Below, piece after piece: positions 10,841 through 24,275 of a DNA stretch of 64,000 nucleotides; position 1 is the stretch's first letter; each line of letters starts with the position of its first letter. Source of the stretch: Asterias amurensis (Eukaryota > Echinodermata > Asteroidea > Forcipulatida > Asteriidae); contig NC_092648.1 of assembly GCF_032118995.1 (NCBI RefSeq), forward strand, positions 20,984,450 to 21,048,449, in the 5' to 3' direction. The position numbers and the translations under genes were made by a program. The notes beneath the pieces were generated by a model that worked only from the letters and a program-made list of their open reading frames with translations, was not told where the DNA came from and made no database searches.

Positions 10841-13800
10841 TTATTTCATGAAGTCCCTGTAAAATGAGAAAGAAAGACAAAATCACAATCAACCATAAAA
10901 AAGAAGTTCTTTTTCCCCTTCATTTTAAATAGGACACTCTAAACTCCCTCCCACCCCCCCCCCCCCCCACCAAACAAACCCCGCCACCTCCACATCCCAA
11001 GCACCAATACAATATCATCCTACTTGTTCTGATTCACAAAGCACCCACATAAAGATTCGTCTCATTAAATGGCTTCATAATACAATCTATACAATGAAGA
11101 ATAAAGTAATGCTTCGAATGAACCAGATAGTTTGTTTAAAGGAACACGTTGCCTTGGATCAGACGAGTTGGTCTTTGAAAAGCGTTTGTAACTATGTTAT
11201 AAAATGCATATGGGTAGAAAGATGTTTTAAAAGTAGAATACAATGATCCACACACATTTGCCTCGAAATTGCCTGGTTTTCCTTTAACTTTGCGAACTAA
11301 CACGGTCGGCCATTTATGAGAGTCAAAAATTTGACTCCCATAAATGTCCGACCGTGTTTGTCGACGAGGTAAAAGGAAAACCACTCAATTTCGAGTGATA
11401 CTTGTGTGGATCATTATATTACACTTTTAAAATATCTTTCTAATCATATGCATTTTATAACAAACGGTTACAAACGCTTTTCAAAGACCAACTCGACCAA
11501 TCCAAGGCAACGAGGTCTCCAACATCAGTAGTTTTCAATGGCTTCTCTGGCTTAGACACCCCACCAAACAAACACCCAAACAAACAAACAAACAAACAAA
11601 CAACTTTGTAGTTTAATCAGGAATAAAGTTAATGATCTATACAATTTGTTTAAAACAAAAACTTAATTTGGGTTTTCAGTCATTTGAATGGCATCTGAGG
11701 TCGGTGTTTTTTATATTACCTGATGACACCAGACAAGTCGGGCGAGTCCACGATGTGACGATGACCATAGCCCACATATCCAAAGGAGTGAAATGTCACC
11801 GGTGGTAGAGATTTGTCACGATTCTCAACGCTAAACTCGTACAGCTGAGGGAGGAATTCATATTTACGGTTCAAAATATGACTTGTGAATCCGAACAATC
11901 ATTGTCCCTTGACCCCGTAACTCAAACAACATTACCCTATAAATCTTAAGAATAAACTATAAATAATAGTAAACTTGCAAATACAACCATGTAATAATTC
12001 TCTTTTGAGGAAGTGATGGCTCTAAACAGCCGGTTCGGTCTTGACGTATGGGACAGTATACTCTGCTCGTCTTCAGGAGGAAATCTTGGTGGCACCTTTT
12101 TGGGAGTCAGATTCCCCGTGTGTTACTGGTAGCGTACATTTTAGGCAAGGCAAACAATGGATAGACCCTATTTAGTTGGATTAACCCTTTTCCTCTATTG
12201 CAAGGGGCTTAGGGTTGTATGCTCCCAAGGGAGTTGAGAAAGTTTGAGGAACAGACCAAGTAAGCCTGGTGAACAGGTATAATAATAATGTAGAGCGCCT
12301 TGAATTAGCTTACCAGAGCAAGCTAGTGTCAACACCATTTCCCTTTTTGCCAATTCCAAATACACCTTTAAATTGTTTGGGGTTTTAAAATAGTAATTTT
12401 TTTAAATTCTTTAATGCCTTATAAGATGCTCATAAAAGGAAATATTGAAGGAATGCAGCTAGAGTAAAAGATAGTGATACTTAATTTAAATCGTCTATTG
12501 TTAAGGACTTACTTGTTTGCCTAACTTGTAGGGAACGACAAAATCATCTTCAGCGTGAAGTATTAAAACCGGACAGTTCACTTCTTTAAGGCTGAAATAA
12601 AACACAATATACACAAAAATGTGAGATTATCTGATCAAGTTAATGTGCATTATTTATTAACCCAGTGTTTGGATTGTGTACTGGACAGTGACAAGTATCT
12701 AATTAAGTTTCATTTCATTTATCTGGTTGTGATCCAATGGCAGGTCTGTTTGCTTTGGGGGCATTGAGGCATTCACATTCATTGCCTCTGAATGCCTCTG
12801 TGAAGTATCAGGCCTGCAATGGAGAGAAAAACAAGTAGGAAAACCTCCAGAGAATTTTTCCAGGGAAAACCCACGCAGTCAGGTAGGGACTAAAAACCCA
12901 ATCCACAAAGTTCCCTCGGCTTGATTCGAACCGGGGTCCTAAGGGTGGAAAGAGAGACCCGTAGTTCCACTGGATCAACTTACTTTTCTTGCGAGTCAAA
13001 CATTGCCTCTTCTTGCTCATATGCTAAGCTAAATAGCGACAAGGAACCAGGGAGAATCCACCAGGGCTGGAAATAAATCCACAAGAACGGACAATGTCAA
13101 ATAATGTTTGGCTTAGTTTCAGAACAATCAAGGATTAAAAAAGTGGTCCAGCAATTAGTAAATAGGGTAAGTTTTTGGAGCTTCCTTTTTAGATGCTATC
13201 TTATGATTTTTTAAAATATTTATTTATATTTATATTAATAAATTTATATTTAATGCACATTAATTAGGTATAAACATAAAAAGATACAGTAGGCCTAATG
13301 AGCAATTAAAAAACAGATGAAGGAAAAAGAAACAGCTCGAGCCCGAAAGATTGACTAAAAGAAACACAGTTCCTGTCTAGAGACTCTCCTCTCTAGCTGG
13401 TCATTAAAAGAACAATAACATGAAATATAAAAATATTTAAAAATACAAACAGCAATACAAACATAACAAAAATGCATACAAAAATACACAAACAAGGGCA
13501 TACAAGAAAGGTTAAAATATAGATGAAAATATCTTTAAAATGAGATGATAAGGAATTAAAATGATGTTGAATTGGTTCCATTTGACGGAGGAACATGGTG
13601 GGACACTCCTAAATTAACACTTTACACTCAATCCTCACAATTCAGGGCAGTGTAACAAAGAGGTTCTGCTTATAAAGAGTACATTCTGAAGTAATGAATT
13701 ACATTTCTGCTTTGTTTGGCTGTACTCTTGTAAACAATGTTCCTCTTACAAAGAGGTATTTTGGCATTCCCAGTGATCTTGCTAATAATATTAAAACAAG

Positions 13801-16800
13801 GCTGCCTCATAAGTGAGAAAGCCTCAAGAAACCTGAAAGCTTGGGAGCTGGCCGCGAGGCCGTCAGTCTGAACCCTGCACCCAAGCTGAGCGTACCACCG
13901 CGTAATTTCTTCAGTGCAGCACTCGTCTCGCCCCCCTTGTACGCCAATACAGCACTGGGTTCTTTTACATGCAATACCAATCCTAGTACACGGGACCTAC
14001 AGCTTTGTGTCCCATCTGAAGGACACGGCAATCATGGTAAAGCATCTTGCTTTTAAAAGTGCCATGACCAGGACTCGAAACCCACACTCTACTGATCAGA
14101 TACACCAGAGCTTAAATTTGGTGCTCTCATTGGCTTAGCCTCGACATACTGTAGCGACGGTGCTGATCGACCGGTAGGGGGCACAAGCGCGACTTTTTTC
14201 AGAGCACTGCTGGCCGCCCCTCTCCAGAGAGGGCGTCCTCTGGTTTAGGCCTTCTTCTTCGTGTAAAAGTCATGACTTGTTGAGTGTAAATAAAGCTCCG
14301 GCACAAGTGACAGAAAATCCAGTATTTGTATTCTTGTGTCATTTAAAACTGTATGCATCGCACTCCTGGTAAACGATACAATACGAATGACTGATTGATT
14401 GTTAACGAGTCGAATGTTTTTATAAAGGGAAAGTATTTCTTTCTTACCATTGTAAAGAGATGATTCCTCATAGCGTCTTGCATGCTGTTATACGGAGCTT
14501 CTAGAATTAAACCTTCAGGACATGATCCTACAAAAACAAAACAAAAACAAATTGATAAATAAAAACAATGTCTACTTGGCAATAGGAAGGTAAAATTATT
14601 CACACGGATAAAAGTTCTGATTATCATTATTTTCATGAATTCCAGAAAATAATCTGAAATACTCCCAAGCAGGCGAAATAGTCAGTCACTTAGATTAACG
14701 TTCAATTGTAATCCAGTACAAAAACAATAGGTTGAAATATGATGGAATTGGCGATCTTCCTGCGTAACTTGGAAAAAAAACAAAAAACATGCATTACACA
14801 TGACAATGGTGTGCAGTAAGCGCACATTTGCGTGATTGGTCAGTGACCAATGCAGCTGCGTTAATAGTGCTTGACACGCTTGCAAGCCAAAATGCAATTT
14901 GCCCATATCGATGGCGTCTAACTATCAATACTTAGCGTACATGTAGGTCCTGGGTGATTGTAGTCACTGGAGCCTAACATTTTGTGCTTGACGAGCCCTG
15001 CTGTCCTACTACTTTGAACAATGAAGATCGTAAATGATATTAACACAACGGAATCTTACCTGAATTACATATTTTTTTCACCATTGCACTTCCAATCCTA
15101 AAAAAACAAGCAAAAAGTTCAAGTTCATTGAATAAAGATTATTATAACAACAGATGTTGATGTTGGAATACCCTAGTCATAGCTTTGATTACCACCATAC
15201 CAATATTACTCCCAAGCCCCAATGCCAAGATGGTGACCCAACTTCCTACTGACATGTTTCTTTCCCATAACTGTTGTTTTATGTAAATTGAGTCTACATT
15301 GTGGCGTAGGTATATGATGAACAACTCTCATAACTTCCATTGTCTTTCTTTGTGGCTGATGTGACAATAAACGCAGCCTTATAGTGTTGTCAATAAAAGT
15401 ATCTATATAAATCTCTCCTGGCCCAACACCCAAATGGATTTCTTACCCACTTCCCATAGAGTGTCCCCATACATAGATGGGTGCGTGTTTACTCCTCTCT
15501 TTAGCCCATCTATATGCAGACTCTGCATCTCCAACAACGCCTTCTGCCGACGGCCATCCACTTGAGTCTCCGAAACCTTCAAGGAACCAGAAAGCACTTA
15601 GTACACCACACTCGATCTCAGCGCAAGCGTAAAACCAAAATAATATTCTTTAAATCCCAAATGCAATAATCACACTCCTGAACCAATGAACTACTTTTAC
15701 TCGACTGATTACCCACATAATTTTTAAGGTAACTATCTTTGAAACCATTCTATCTCATAATTCAAAAACAAAGTCCCAAATCTTGCAGGAAATACTGTAT
15801 GTTACAGCGCCAGGAGCGTCACTGAGTGACGTACATATGCGCTACAATAAGAAGCCTCAATTATTTTTATTATTACATCTGAATGCTTCAACAATATCAA
15901 AGTTGTAGAGAATGTCAACTCTTACCTCTATAGTCTGGTGCTATTACATGAAAGTCCATTCCAGCTAGCAGTTTGTAGAGTAGTAAGCGGTGGGACGCAG
16001 CCCTATCAAGTAATCATTCAATCAAAAACACAACTTGAGGAAATAAGTCACAGGGTATTTAAGCAATTAACATTGTGGAATTTCTCCAGGCCTGATACTT
16101 TATGGAGGCAACAAAGGTGATTGCCTCCATGCCCCTGGTCTTTGCCTTTGTGCCCTTGAAATGCTCCTGTAGAAATGTACTATTTCATCATAGGGTGCCC
16201 TTTAACAAGGATAAACCGCCTTGGTGCCCTTGCTCTTTCAAAAACGAAGCATACAGGCCTGCACCTCATACAACACCAACACCGGAGTTCCATTGGAACC
16301 AAGCTCAAGGACATGCTTCAGCTCCTAAATCCATGCAAAATCATACCAATCCATATGAGCTAATTACTTAGTTTTGATGGACTCAAGAATGCATCTGCTA
16401 CACAAATCATCCATGCTTGGCATGAGGCCAGGAACAGACCCTAATTGCAAACTCTGCCAACACCAAGATCAAACAATGGACAAATTAATGGATGCATGCC
16501 AAGTACATTTCTCAATCAATGATAGGCCTAGCCGGAACATCTGACGTCACACTTGGAGACTCGTGAATTACGCCAGAGAGTGGATTCTAGACTAGGTCAA
16601 ACTCTGTCCGCAATCACCTTTCACCTATATTCATTTTACATGGAGATAAGTAGTCAAATTCTACACACATAACAGCATTACATGACATGCAGGTCAGAAT
16701 GTACTGTACATAACACACAGTGCACACAGCATGCAGACGACCAAAAGTACAATTCCCATATCTGTGTTTTAATTGGTCCAAGGTGATGTTTGTCAGCTGC

Positions 16801-19800
16801 ACTCACATCACCTCGGACCAATCAAAACACAGATATGGAAAGCTAAGGTCACTGCAATGAAATCATCGTCTCAAATTAAATCACAGGTTCTAAACAGCAA
16901 ATACCTGTCTTTATCCTTGCAGATAAAGAGAGAAAGAATAGGGGACCAGTCTATGATAGGTCTTCCTTTGACCTCAATGAGGGCGCTGTTTTAGCTTATA
17001 AATGATGTCATAACGCAAGATGTCTCAACGACTTCTCACCTTATAGAAAGAAAAATAATCTATGCTGAAAACAAATTCATCCAATTGTTGCTTCCAAGTG
17101 GCATTATATATATCCTTGACCAATTATTTACCTTGTTCCTGCATTTCCGTGGAGGTAGATAATAACTGGTTTACCATCGCTGAGAGCCGAGTCAAACTGG
17201 TGATCTTGTTCGATGCTACTACCAATCTGTGACGACTGTGGTAGTATTTGCCTAGAAGATAAAATTGGATATAAGTAAAGTCTCTGAAAGTTTATATTTT
17301 GGGGGCAGGGAATACGATGTACTTAAACAGATCTAATCAAAAGCATTTGAAAAAACACACCTGTTTTCCAAGTTTAAATATATAGGCCTAGTCAGCATGA
17401 AGCAATTCTTCTACTTCCACATTGTACTAGACAGAGTTCATAAAACAGGACATACATGTAGCACCCCGAGGAGTAATTATAGTCAAGTATTTTTCTCAAG
17501 TGCCGATATTGAGATTCAAACCCACACTGTTGTGACTGAGCCACCAGAACCATAGTAGTGAAGATAATTACATTTGAAGCCCCACCAACTAAGCAATAAC
17601 CAGATGTCCCCAAGGTTCCCTAAAATACCATTTCTGTTCACTATTTTTATATGTAATCTTAGAGGGCAGACCTACCCATACTATTATTAAGTTTCATTAA
17701 AGAATTCACTTATATTGCACTGCGTTTTAGTATGGAAATTAACCTGAAACCGGAGACCAAATAACCAGCAGAGTCAGGACAAGCTTTCTTTATAGATTTT
17801 AGAATTAGGTAGTCTCTTGGTTTTCCCAATCTATCCTATGGCAGAGTTGCTGCCATGGTGGGCGGTGTTGGGCGGGTTTGCCAAAAACTAACAAATTTCG
17901 CCCAGCACTCGGAACAAAATACAGTGTTTCCCAGTACAGATTTCCCCCAGATTGCACTTCAGCAATGATGGCCCCTAATCTATATCTGGTCTCGTATCTG
18001 GTGGACTAAATTGAATAGCCCACCACTAAAATTGGTTTAGTTATAATACTGATCACACAGTGTTTCTGCAAACCGAAAAAGGCATCTATCTTGATTCAAA
18101 TAAAGGTTAATCTACAATGTGGAAGTTGAAATAAAAGATTAGATAGGAGGATAGTGTACAATTCTGCTACCGACCGGAGACAGCAGATTTGCTCACACAG
18201 GTCCTATCTTATCTTGTATTTCAACTTCCACATAGCGTTGACATTTCTTCTTACCACAATCCCAACTGAATGTCGTCATCTGGGGGCAGGGTACCAATGC
18301 GAACATTCCTGGTACCCGACATATTGAGCGTCTCAGGCTTCTCAAAGTCACTATGAAGGGGGCTTTTGACTGTAATAATAAAAACATAAATGTTTCAGTC
18401 AATTCACTAACCCACCAATCAGATGCTCGAACTACTAGGGGGATAAAAACATACTACTTCATCTGTCTTTATTACACAGTGCGTATTGTGAGTGTCAATG
18501 CGTCACGCTCCGTATACGGACAGTGCAAAAATTACATTCCAAACTTTGTGAGCGTGCATACTGTTACTGCGAAATAACGTTCTGAAATAGGTTGGATATG
18601 GGACGCAGACGCGCTCTATTTTTCCATATTCCACTCGCGCCTGTGTAATAACTTATAATAATCGTCCTTCTTTGGCATGTCGTGTATACATTGCTCTGAA
18701 GATCACAATGATAGCAAAGATAAGATTAAAATGATCAAGTGCATTAAGAGCTCAGCAGTTTGGCCAACATTGCTAAATGCTTTTACCATAACCTTATCTT
18801 ATAACATAACTGTTACCCCTCCAAAGCCCACGAAAATTAAAGGGACACGTTGCCTTGGATCAGAGGAGTTGGTCTATAAAAAGCGTTTGTAACCGTTTGT
18901 TATAAAATGCATTGGTTAGAAAGATGTTGTAAAAGTAGTATACAATGATCCACACTAATTTGCCTTGAAATTGCATGGTTTTCCTTTTACTTTGTGAACT
19001 AACACGGTAGGCCATTTATGGTAGTCAAAAATTTGACTCCCATAAATGGCCAACCAACGATCCAAGGCAACGTGTTCCTTTAATGTCTACCAGCATAATA
19101 CCTAAACAGTGCTGTACCTAAAGCACTTCATTGGTTACACAGCTTATAAGTTATAGTCAACAACCAATCTACATGTACATTGAAGAATTGGTTCATTTAT
19201 TAAACCATTATTTGTTATTAAAATTATTGCTGTGGCTAGAATTTAAGAATTTGACACTTCACCATAATAAATAAAAGTGTGCAAATAAACCAGAACTTTG
19301 AAAATAATTTTCGTACTAATAATATGTAGGTGTGGGTTTATGCATGGGCCCATGTGGGATCTTTCACACTGCTTTCGAGCAATTGACTCCACAAAGTGTT
19401 TTCTTTGTTCAACTTGGACCAAATAGAGCATTTCTTTAGAAAAGGGAATTATAGAACAATAGTAGAACCCCACAGCCCTGATCCATAAGGTTAGGGTGTG
19501 ATGGTGTGTGTTCATGTGTCACTAACAGCTTTAGTTATGCCATAGTTGAAATGTTTGTATTATATTGATTTGTTATTAACCTGCAAACAAAAGACCAAAA
19601 CATTCTCTGAAAAACGTGCGCATTAGGTTTGGACTCTAGCCTAGTACTGTTTGTTGGGATTGAAAGTGATGAATCACCTAAAACAATGTTTAGCTGTTAG
19701 CAAGTTTCTACTTCACTTTTTAAGTTATCACCAAGTTGCAATTATGGCACAGATTGGGCTTTCCACATTTTAATGTTTTAGTCAGAATCCATTTGACCAA

Positions 19801-22086
19801 GTAACATGAATCATACACAACTTGACCATGGGCAGGAATGAAGGGTGAGGATTTAAAGCCATTATACACTTTCGGTAAACAGTATTGTCCAAGTCCCACA
19901 CTTCGTGTATCACAACTTATATATAAAATAACAATCCTGTGGAAATTAAGGCTCAATCGGACATCGGAGTCGGGAGAAAATAACGGGAAAACCCACTCTT
20001 GTTTTCGCGCGTTTCGCCGTGTCATGACATGTGTTTTATAACAAATCTGTAATTCTCGTTAACTATAATTTATATTGTTTTACCGTTTTCTCAAAAAGTA
20101 AAGCATTTCATGGACTAATATTTCAAGAGAAGTCTTTTACCATTACCTTCTGTAAACCCTGTAAATTATTTGTAAATCTGTGAACTTTTTTCTTTTTTCT
20201 GTACCGAAAGGGTCCAATGGCTTTAAAGGGTCAAGATACTGTACATTTCTTCAGAATGTGTTTGTCCTGAAAAGAATACTTAACACAGGCATGCACATGT
20301 GACATCTCCCTCTTTTTCCTCTTTTTTCCTGATTTCCTCTTTTTTAATGTCAGTTTTACAATTCAATATTCAAAAATACTACACAAAATCATTAAAACTT
20401 TGTAATTTCCAACTGTAAGTTACAGTTGCATGCTTAGAAATAAAGTTCTACCAACGTTTTGCAAAAACAGGCAGACCTTGGGTCTATTTCACAAAGCAAT
20501 AAAATTCATCACAGTGATTTTTATTGTGACATCACACTTTACTTAACAACCTGGATTGATTTAAAATCCATCTTACATGTAGCTCTTTGAAAAAAATCGG
20601 CCAGACACCCCAATTTCATAAAAAATAAATGAATAAAAAACTAATGGAGGAATATTTAAACTCACCTAGACTTAGGTAGAGAAATTGCTTGGCTATGAAG
20701 GGAAGCTGTGATGTGAATGCTGGTACTAGAAGGTAGATGCACAGGATAAATGCCATCTTTTTGTAGAAACTGTTCCATGGTGACGTATTCGCTCTGAAAG
20801 AGAGACAAATTAATTATTCATTTCAAAACGATGAAATTACACCAATTGCAGTAAGTAGATTTACCACCACTTTGTCATTGACAATCAAAACACACAGTCG
20901 ACTCTTCAGAGAAGCTTTAACTTTGTTTTTATATTAATTAAAATTATTACTTACAACGTGTGTATGTACATTTTTCTCCAATCCAAAGCTGTGTTGCTTT
21001 CTTACTGTAAAACCCCCAAAACAAACTACTTGACATAAAACTGAACAGCGCATTCAGAGTGACATTTCAGACTGACTCAACTGAAATCGTATGATCATTC
21101 TTGCAGTCATACCAGTATTCATTGAACTTTAGACTCATCGAGCATGCCTTGACATTTGACAAACCCCTCAAAAATGGATCACTAATATATTATAATAAAA
21201 TTATCAATGACCCACTTTTTTAGGGATTTGTAGAGTTACATGTACTAAAAAGTGTTCATGCATTGAACTTTGCACTTCATGAACAGAACTGATGTGAGCT
21301 GTAAATTATATATTGTGACCGAATCAGATTTAAAATAAAATATAAAATTACACACAAATCATCAAGTGTATATGCCAGAAAAACCGCTGCAGTTTAATAA
21401 AAATGTTGACATCTACTGTACATGTGTTAACCGCAGATGTCAAAATAATAAACAAACCCGAGTACACTACAGCGCCAAAGTTACTAACTAACAAATCTTA
21501 TTTACATGTACACTATCATCTACACTTATTTTTTATACTTTGAACCATGGACCATGGACAAAAGTAACAACAAAACAGTCATTCTGATTAAACTTACAAT
21601 AAATTAATACATAAATAATTGTTTCATTATCGCAATCTCTTAGATAAAATTATAATAAATTAAATTTAATAAGTTATGGTTTTATTTACATTCAGTGTAG
21701 AATTTAGAAATGCTCATATTATTTTTATCTGAATCCTAACTCTCCATCCTCCCGCAAACTACTCCTACACATGTCCTACTTTACGGAGGATTTAAACAAC
21801 TAATTGGATATTCTTTTACATTATTAATAAGTGTTTAGGAATTTTTCTGTTTTTGTTTGTTGTTAGTTTTTTTTTAACACCGTGCAAAGTTTCTCAAATT
21901 TTACACTCCTAAAACTGGTTGTAATCTCAAATAGTACATGCTTTATATTATTTTTTGTTTGTGGGAAGGCAGGTCTATAGATGGACCACAGTAAGAGTAA
22001 TTATTTTGCTTTTGTTTCTCCTAGCCCATCTGGAAGTATTTTTTGTATTGTCATGTATTGTTGAATTTGAAACAAATGGCTGAATA

Positions 22087-22121
<35 letters not shown>

Positions 22122-22799
22122 TTGCAACTAAATTGTCCTAAGACAAAAAAGAAGGGGAAAACAATACAAATAAATACATAAGCAGGAAACACACTCAGTC
22201 ATGTCAATATAGTCATTAGTCAGTGTCGACTTATAAAATGGAAAAGTTTCCGTATGGCGTCACCACTTTTTCATTCGATATGAAATAATATAGTATCTAA
22301 TTTACCTCAATCATTGAGTCAATGAGATATCCCTTTTTGTAAAAACGAGTGAAAAAGTGGTGGCGCCATACGGAAAGTTATCCTATAAAATTATTTTCAC
22401 AAATTCAGTAAACAAAAAAGAGCAACAACAAATTAGTAAATAATACACAATGCTTATTTCTGTTCCTTGCTCTATGGTTGAACAATAAAGAACAGTGCCT
22501 TGTGTTCCTTGCTAGTGGTTGAACCATTGAACCATGGTTGAATGGGTTCCAATTCACTGCCACAACAACACCGGTCATGCCGGTGAATTCACCGGCAGCA
22601 AAAGGAAGCACATCACACACACCGTGTCCGTGATGCAATGCACCCGAGCAATGTTACAATGTAAAAATGTACACAGGCATTCCCGGCATTCTACGTAGGC
22701 TTACCTCTTGGGTTCTACCACCAAATTTGAGTCTTTCTCTTCAGACGAAACGCCATTCGTTTCGCCACTCGTTTCTGCCTTTCTCCGTTTCACAGACAT
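10841..22799 (-). CDS. ABHD12: ABHD12-like monoacylglycerol/lysophospholipid lipase (12 coding exons)
   Basis: Exons in order (minus strand): 22705-22799, 20666-20793, 18255-18369, 17132-17251, 15926-16002, 15447-15576, 15060-15097, 14448-14527, 12984-13066, 12513-12591, 11720-11844, 10841-10856. Spliced length is 1086 nt, 361 aa, with every junction GT..AG and in phase. A membrane segment at ~44-60 (KMAFILCIYLLVPAF) precedes a lumenal alpha/beta-hydrolase domain. It shows HGNAGTR (147-153), DYRGFGDS, the nucleophile elbow GHSMGSG with Ser218, LILHAEDD (Asp304/305) and GYGHRH with His343, which gives a complete Ser-Asp-His triad. Human ABHD12 is a single-pass ER enzyme that hydrolyses lysophosphatidylserine and monoacylglycerol, and is about 400 aa. 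Family placement is firm. ABHD12 versus ABHD12B was not tested. The ninth exon (PWWILPGSLSLF) is the most diverged but aligns with human YRYFPGFDWFF. The last exon carries only 16 coding nt. Confidence 0.88.
11136..11520. mobile_element. Foldback element, family E (copy 1)
   Basis: Long near-palindrome. The left end TTAAAGGAACACGTTGCC and the arm with AAGCGTTTGTAAC are mirrored around TCAAAAATTTGACTCCCATAAATG; the right end is degenerate (CCAAGGCAACGAGG). It lies in the last intron of the ABHD12-like gene. Another copy is at 18837-19082. Confidence 0.8.
11565..11602. repeat. (CAAA)n microsatellite
   Basis: Run of CAAA units, with a CACCC interruption near its left end. Confidence 0.8.
12830..12975 (-). 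mobile_element. SINE-like fragment, family S3
   Basis: Contains a tRNA-type B box (minus strand GGTTCGAATCAAG) and downstream sequence like that of the element at 47880-48230 (GGGTTTTCCCTGG..). In ABHD12 intron 9, just below exon 9. Confidence 0.45.
13905..14150 (-). mobile_element. tRNA-derived SINE, family S1 (diverged copy)
   Basis: The minus strand reads GAGCACC.AATTTAAGCTCTGGTGTATCTGATCAG, then GGTTTCGAGTCCTGGTCATGGCA and the family body about spare ACATAAAAGAACCCAGTGCTG. Matches 39690-40105 and 57085-57400. In ABHD12 intron 8. Confidence 0.6.
14148..14341 (+). mobile_element. Possible solo LTR
   Basis: About 190 bp beginning TGTAGCGACGG and ending CTTGTGTCA, with AATAAAG about 50 bp before the end, as in LTR retrotransposons (TG..CA, poly-A signal). 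No clear target duplication and no internal region seen. Confidence 0.3.
16090..16260 (+). repeat. Dispersed repeat, family C
   Basis: Shares AGGCCTGATACTT, GATTGCCTCCATGCCCC, CCCTTGAAATGCTC and GGTGCCCTTG with 46183-46348 and 43796-43880. In ABHD12 intron 4. Confidence 0.65.
16757..16842. repeat. Short palindrome (foldback), family J
   Basis: CCATATCTGTGTTTTAATTGG..CCAAGGTGATG is mirrored by CATCACCTCGGACCAATC..AACACAGATATGG around a short loop. A diverged half occurs at about 965-1090. Confidence 0.75.
18113..18235. repeat. Inverted-repeat element next to ABHD12 exon 3
   Basis: Ends ATGTGGAAGTTGAAATA and TATTTCAACTTCCACAT are exact mirrors, about 120 bp apart. The inner part is not symmetric. 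It lies about 20 bp downstream of the exon 3 splice donor on the minus strand. Confidence 0.75.
18837..19082. mobile_element. Foldback element, family E (copy 2)
   Basis: Mirrored ends TTAAAGGGACACGTTGCC and GGCAACGTGTTCCTTTAA with TTAA at both edges. Shorter than copy 1, having lost most of one arm. In ABHD12 intron 2. Confidence 0.85.
19853..20226 (-). mobile_element. TTAA-flanked inverted-repeat element, family A (copy 3)
   Basis: Reverse-orientation A copy with ends TTAAAGCCATTATACACTTTC and GAAAGGGTCCAATGGCTTTAA. In ABHD12 intron 2. Confidence 0.85.
22085..22120. repeat. (ATA)n microsatellite
   Basis: Eleven to twelve ATA/AAT units in a row, in ABHD12 intron 1. Confidence 0.9.
22232..22391. 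mobile_element. hAT-like non-autonomous element, family D, with 8-bp target duplication (copy 1)
   Basis: The element body is 22240-22383 and is flanked by an exact 8-bp duplication TATAAAAT. Its termini GGAAAAGTTTCCGTATGGCG and CGCCATACGGAAAGTTATCC are mirrored through CACCACTTTTTCA. TIRs with 8-bp target duplications are typical of the hAT superfamily. In ABHD12 intron 1. Confidence 0.85.
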
Positions 22800-22914
22800 A
22801 ATTACTAAATCACCAATTATGTGTTTCTTAAATCAGGCAAATTATACACAAAATCAACAAAAACATTACTACACGCGTGCATCAACTCTCGACTTACGAT
22901 TTGTAAATAAAAGA

Positions 22915-22922
22915 TGACGTCA
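22915..22922. promoter_or_regulatory. CRE-type palindrome in the ABHD12-like promoter
   Basis: TGACGTCA lies 116 bp upstream of the ABHD12 ATG (22797-22799), next to a locally CpG-rich patch (CCGGTACGCGCCGCACGC, 22930s-22950s). It would bind CREB/ATF-type factors. No TATA box seen, so a CpG-type promoter is inferred. Confidence 0.45.
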
Positions 22923-23888
22923 CGAATAATATGCCGGTACGCGCCGCACGCAGCTAGCTGGGTATGGTGTGCCAACTCTGTCAAATATCATTGCTAGAAA
23001 TCGACAACAAATAGTTGTTGATTTTATATTCTCAAAAATCCATCATAGCAGTTCAGTGATTAAAGTTTCAATATATTAGAGTAGTCATACACACAACTGT
23101 AATCAGAATTCAACAAGAAAGGGGTGGGGCATGCGGGGAGGGGGGGTTCGGCATATTGTGGTCCATCAGGGATAAATTAGTCACTAATTCAAAAGTGAAA
23201 TACCACATTTGAGTGCAAATAAAGACACCAAATCAATAATACAATACTCTCATTTTATTGTGAAAATACAACTGTACAATTCAACTGCATTAGCTGAGAT
23301 GGTTTATCAAGTATAAAATGCCAAAAAGTAGAAACAGTAAACAAGTTGTACGGAAATCCTCAGACACTAGCTTTATTATTTACACTTGTTTTTAACTTAA
23401 AGGGAGGGTACACCTTTGGTTATTATTCCAAACATTTATGATAACAACTTACCTAGTACAGAACTTGAGAACTATTGATTGCAAAACATTGTTAGAAATG
23501 GCAATCTTTGAATGTAGTTTTAGAAAAAGGGTCGAGTTTTTCACCAAATTTGTTGAAAACACCGCGCCATGGGAGGTATTTAATTTAATTTAAAATTTAC
23601 AGAAAGTATTGAATTTGGTTAAAATATCAACAATGGAAAGGTCTATTTGGCAGTGAATCAAGCGACTTTGGCTATGGCTATGGCTGATGGCTGCAACAAC
23701 GACCTTCCTTTTGCGCTCCAGTAACAGCCAATGACATAGCCATTAATTCGTCCAGAGGCCTACTTAATATACAGTTGCTTAAAGCACCAACAACCCAAAG
23801 AAAATATCCCTACTTTTTTTACTTGGATTTGTGAGTATTGTTTTATAGCAGGCATGATATCTGGTCCTTGAAAAATAGTTTGCTCTAA

Positions 23889-24275
23889 TTAAAGGCAGTG
23901 GACACTATTGGTAATTGTCAAAGACCAGTCCTCTCACTTGGCGTATCTCAACATATGCATAAAATAACACACTTGTGAAAATTTGAGCTTGATTGGTCAT
24001 CGGAGTTGCGAGATAACTATGAAAGAAAAAAACACCCTTGTCACACAAAGTTGTGTGCTTTCATATGCTTGATTTCGAGACCTAAAATTCTAAACTTGAG
24101 GTCTCGAAATCAAATTCGTGGAAAATTACTTCTCTCTCGAAAACTATGTCACTTCAGAGGGAGCCGTTTCTCACAATGTTTTATACCATCAACCTCTCCC
24201 CATTACTCGTCACCAAGAAAGGTTTTATGCTAATAATTATTTTGAGTAATTACCAACAGTGTCCACTGCCTTTAA
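23889..24275 (+). mobile_element. TTAA-flanked inverted-repeat element, family B (complete copy)
   Basis: Ends TTAAAGGCAGTGGACAC and GTGTCCACTGCCTTTAA, about 387 bp. There is a central hairpin around the two halves of GATTTCGAGACCT. No coding capacity; the frames at 24006 and 24146 lie in it. It probably sits in the ERCC2 3' UTR or just beyond. Confidence 0.9.

Noticed and set aside
10948..10970. Poly-C run and other homopolymers (e.g. poly-G near 49775)
   Set aside because: Simple low-complexity sequence with nothing further to support function.
19720..20025. 101-codon minus-strand frame resembling the one at 1663-1944
   Set aside because: The shared peptide (VGLGQYCLPK) is a translation of the A element, not a gene family.
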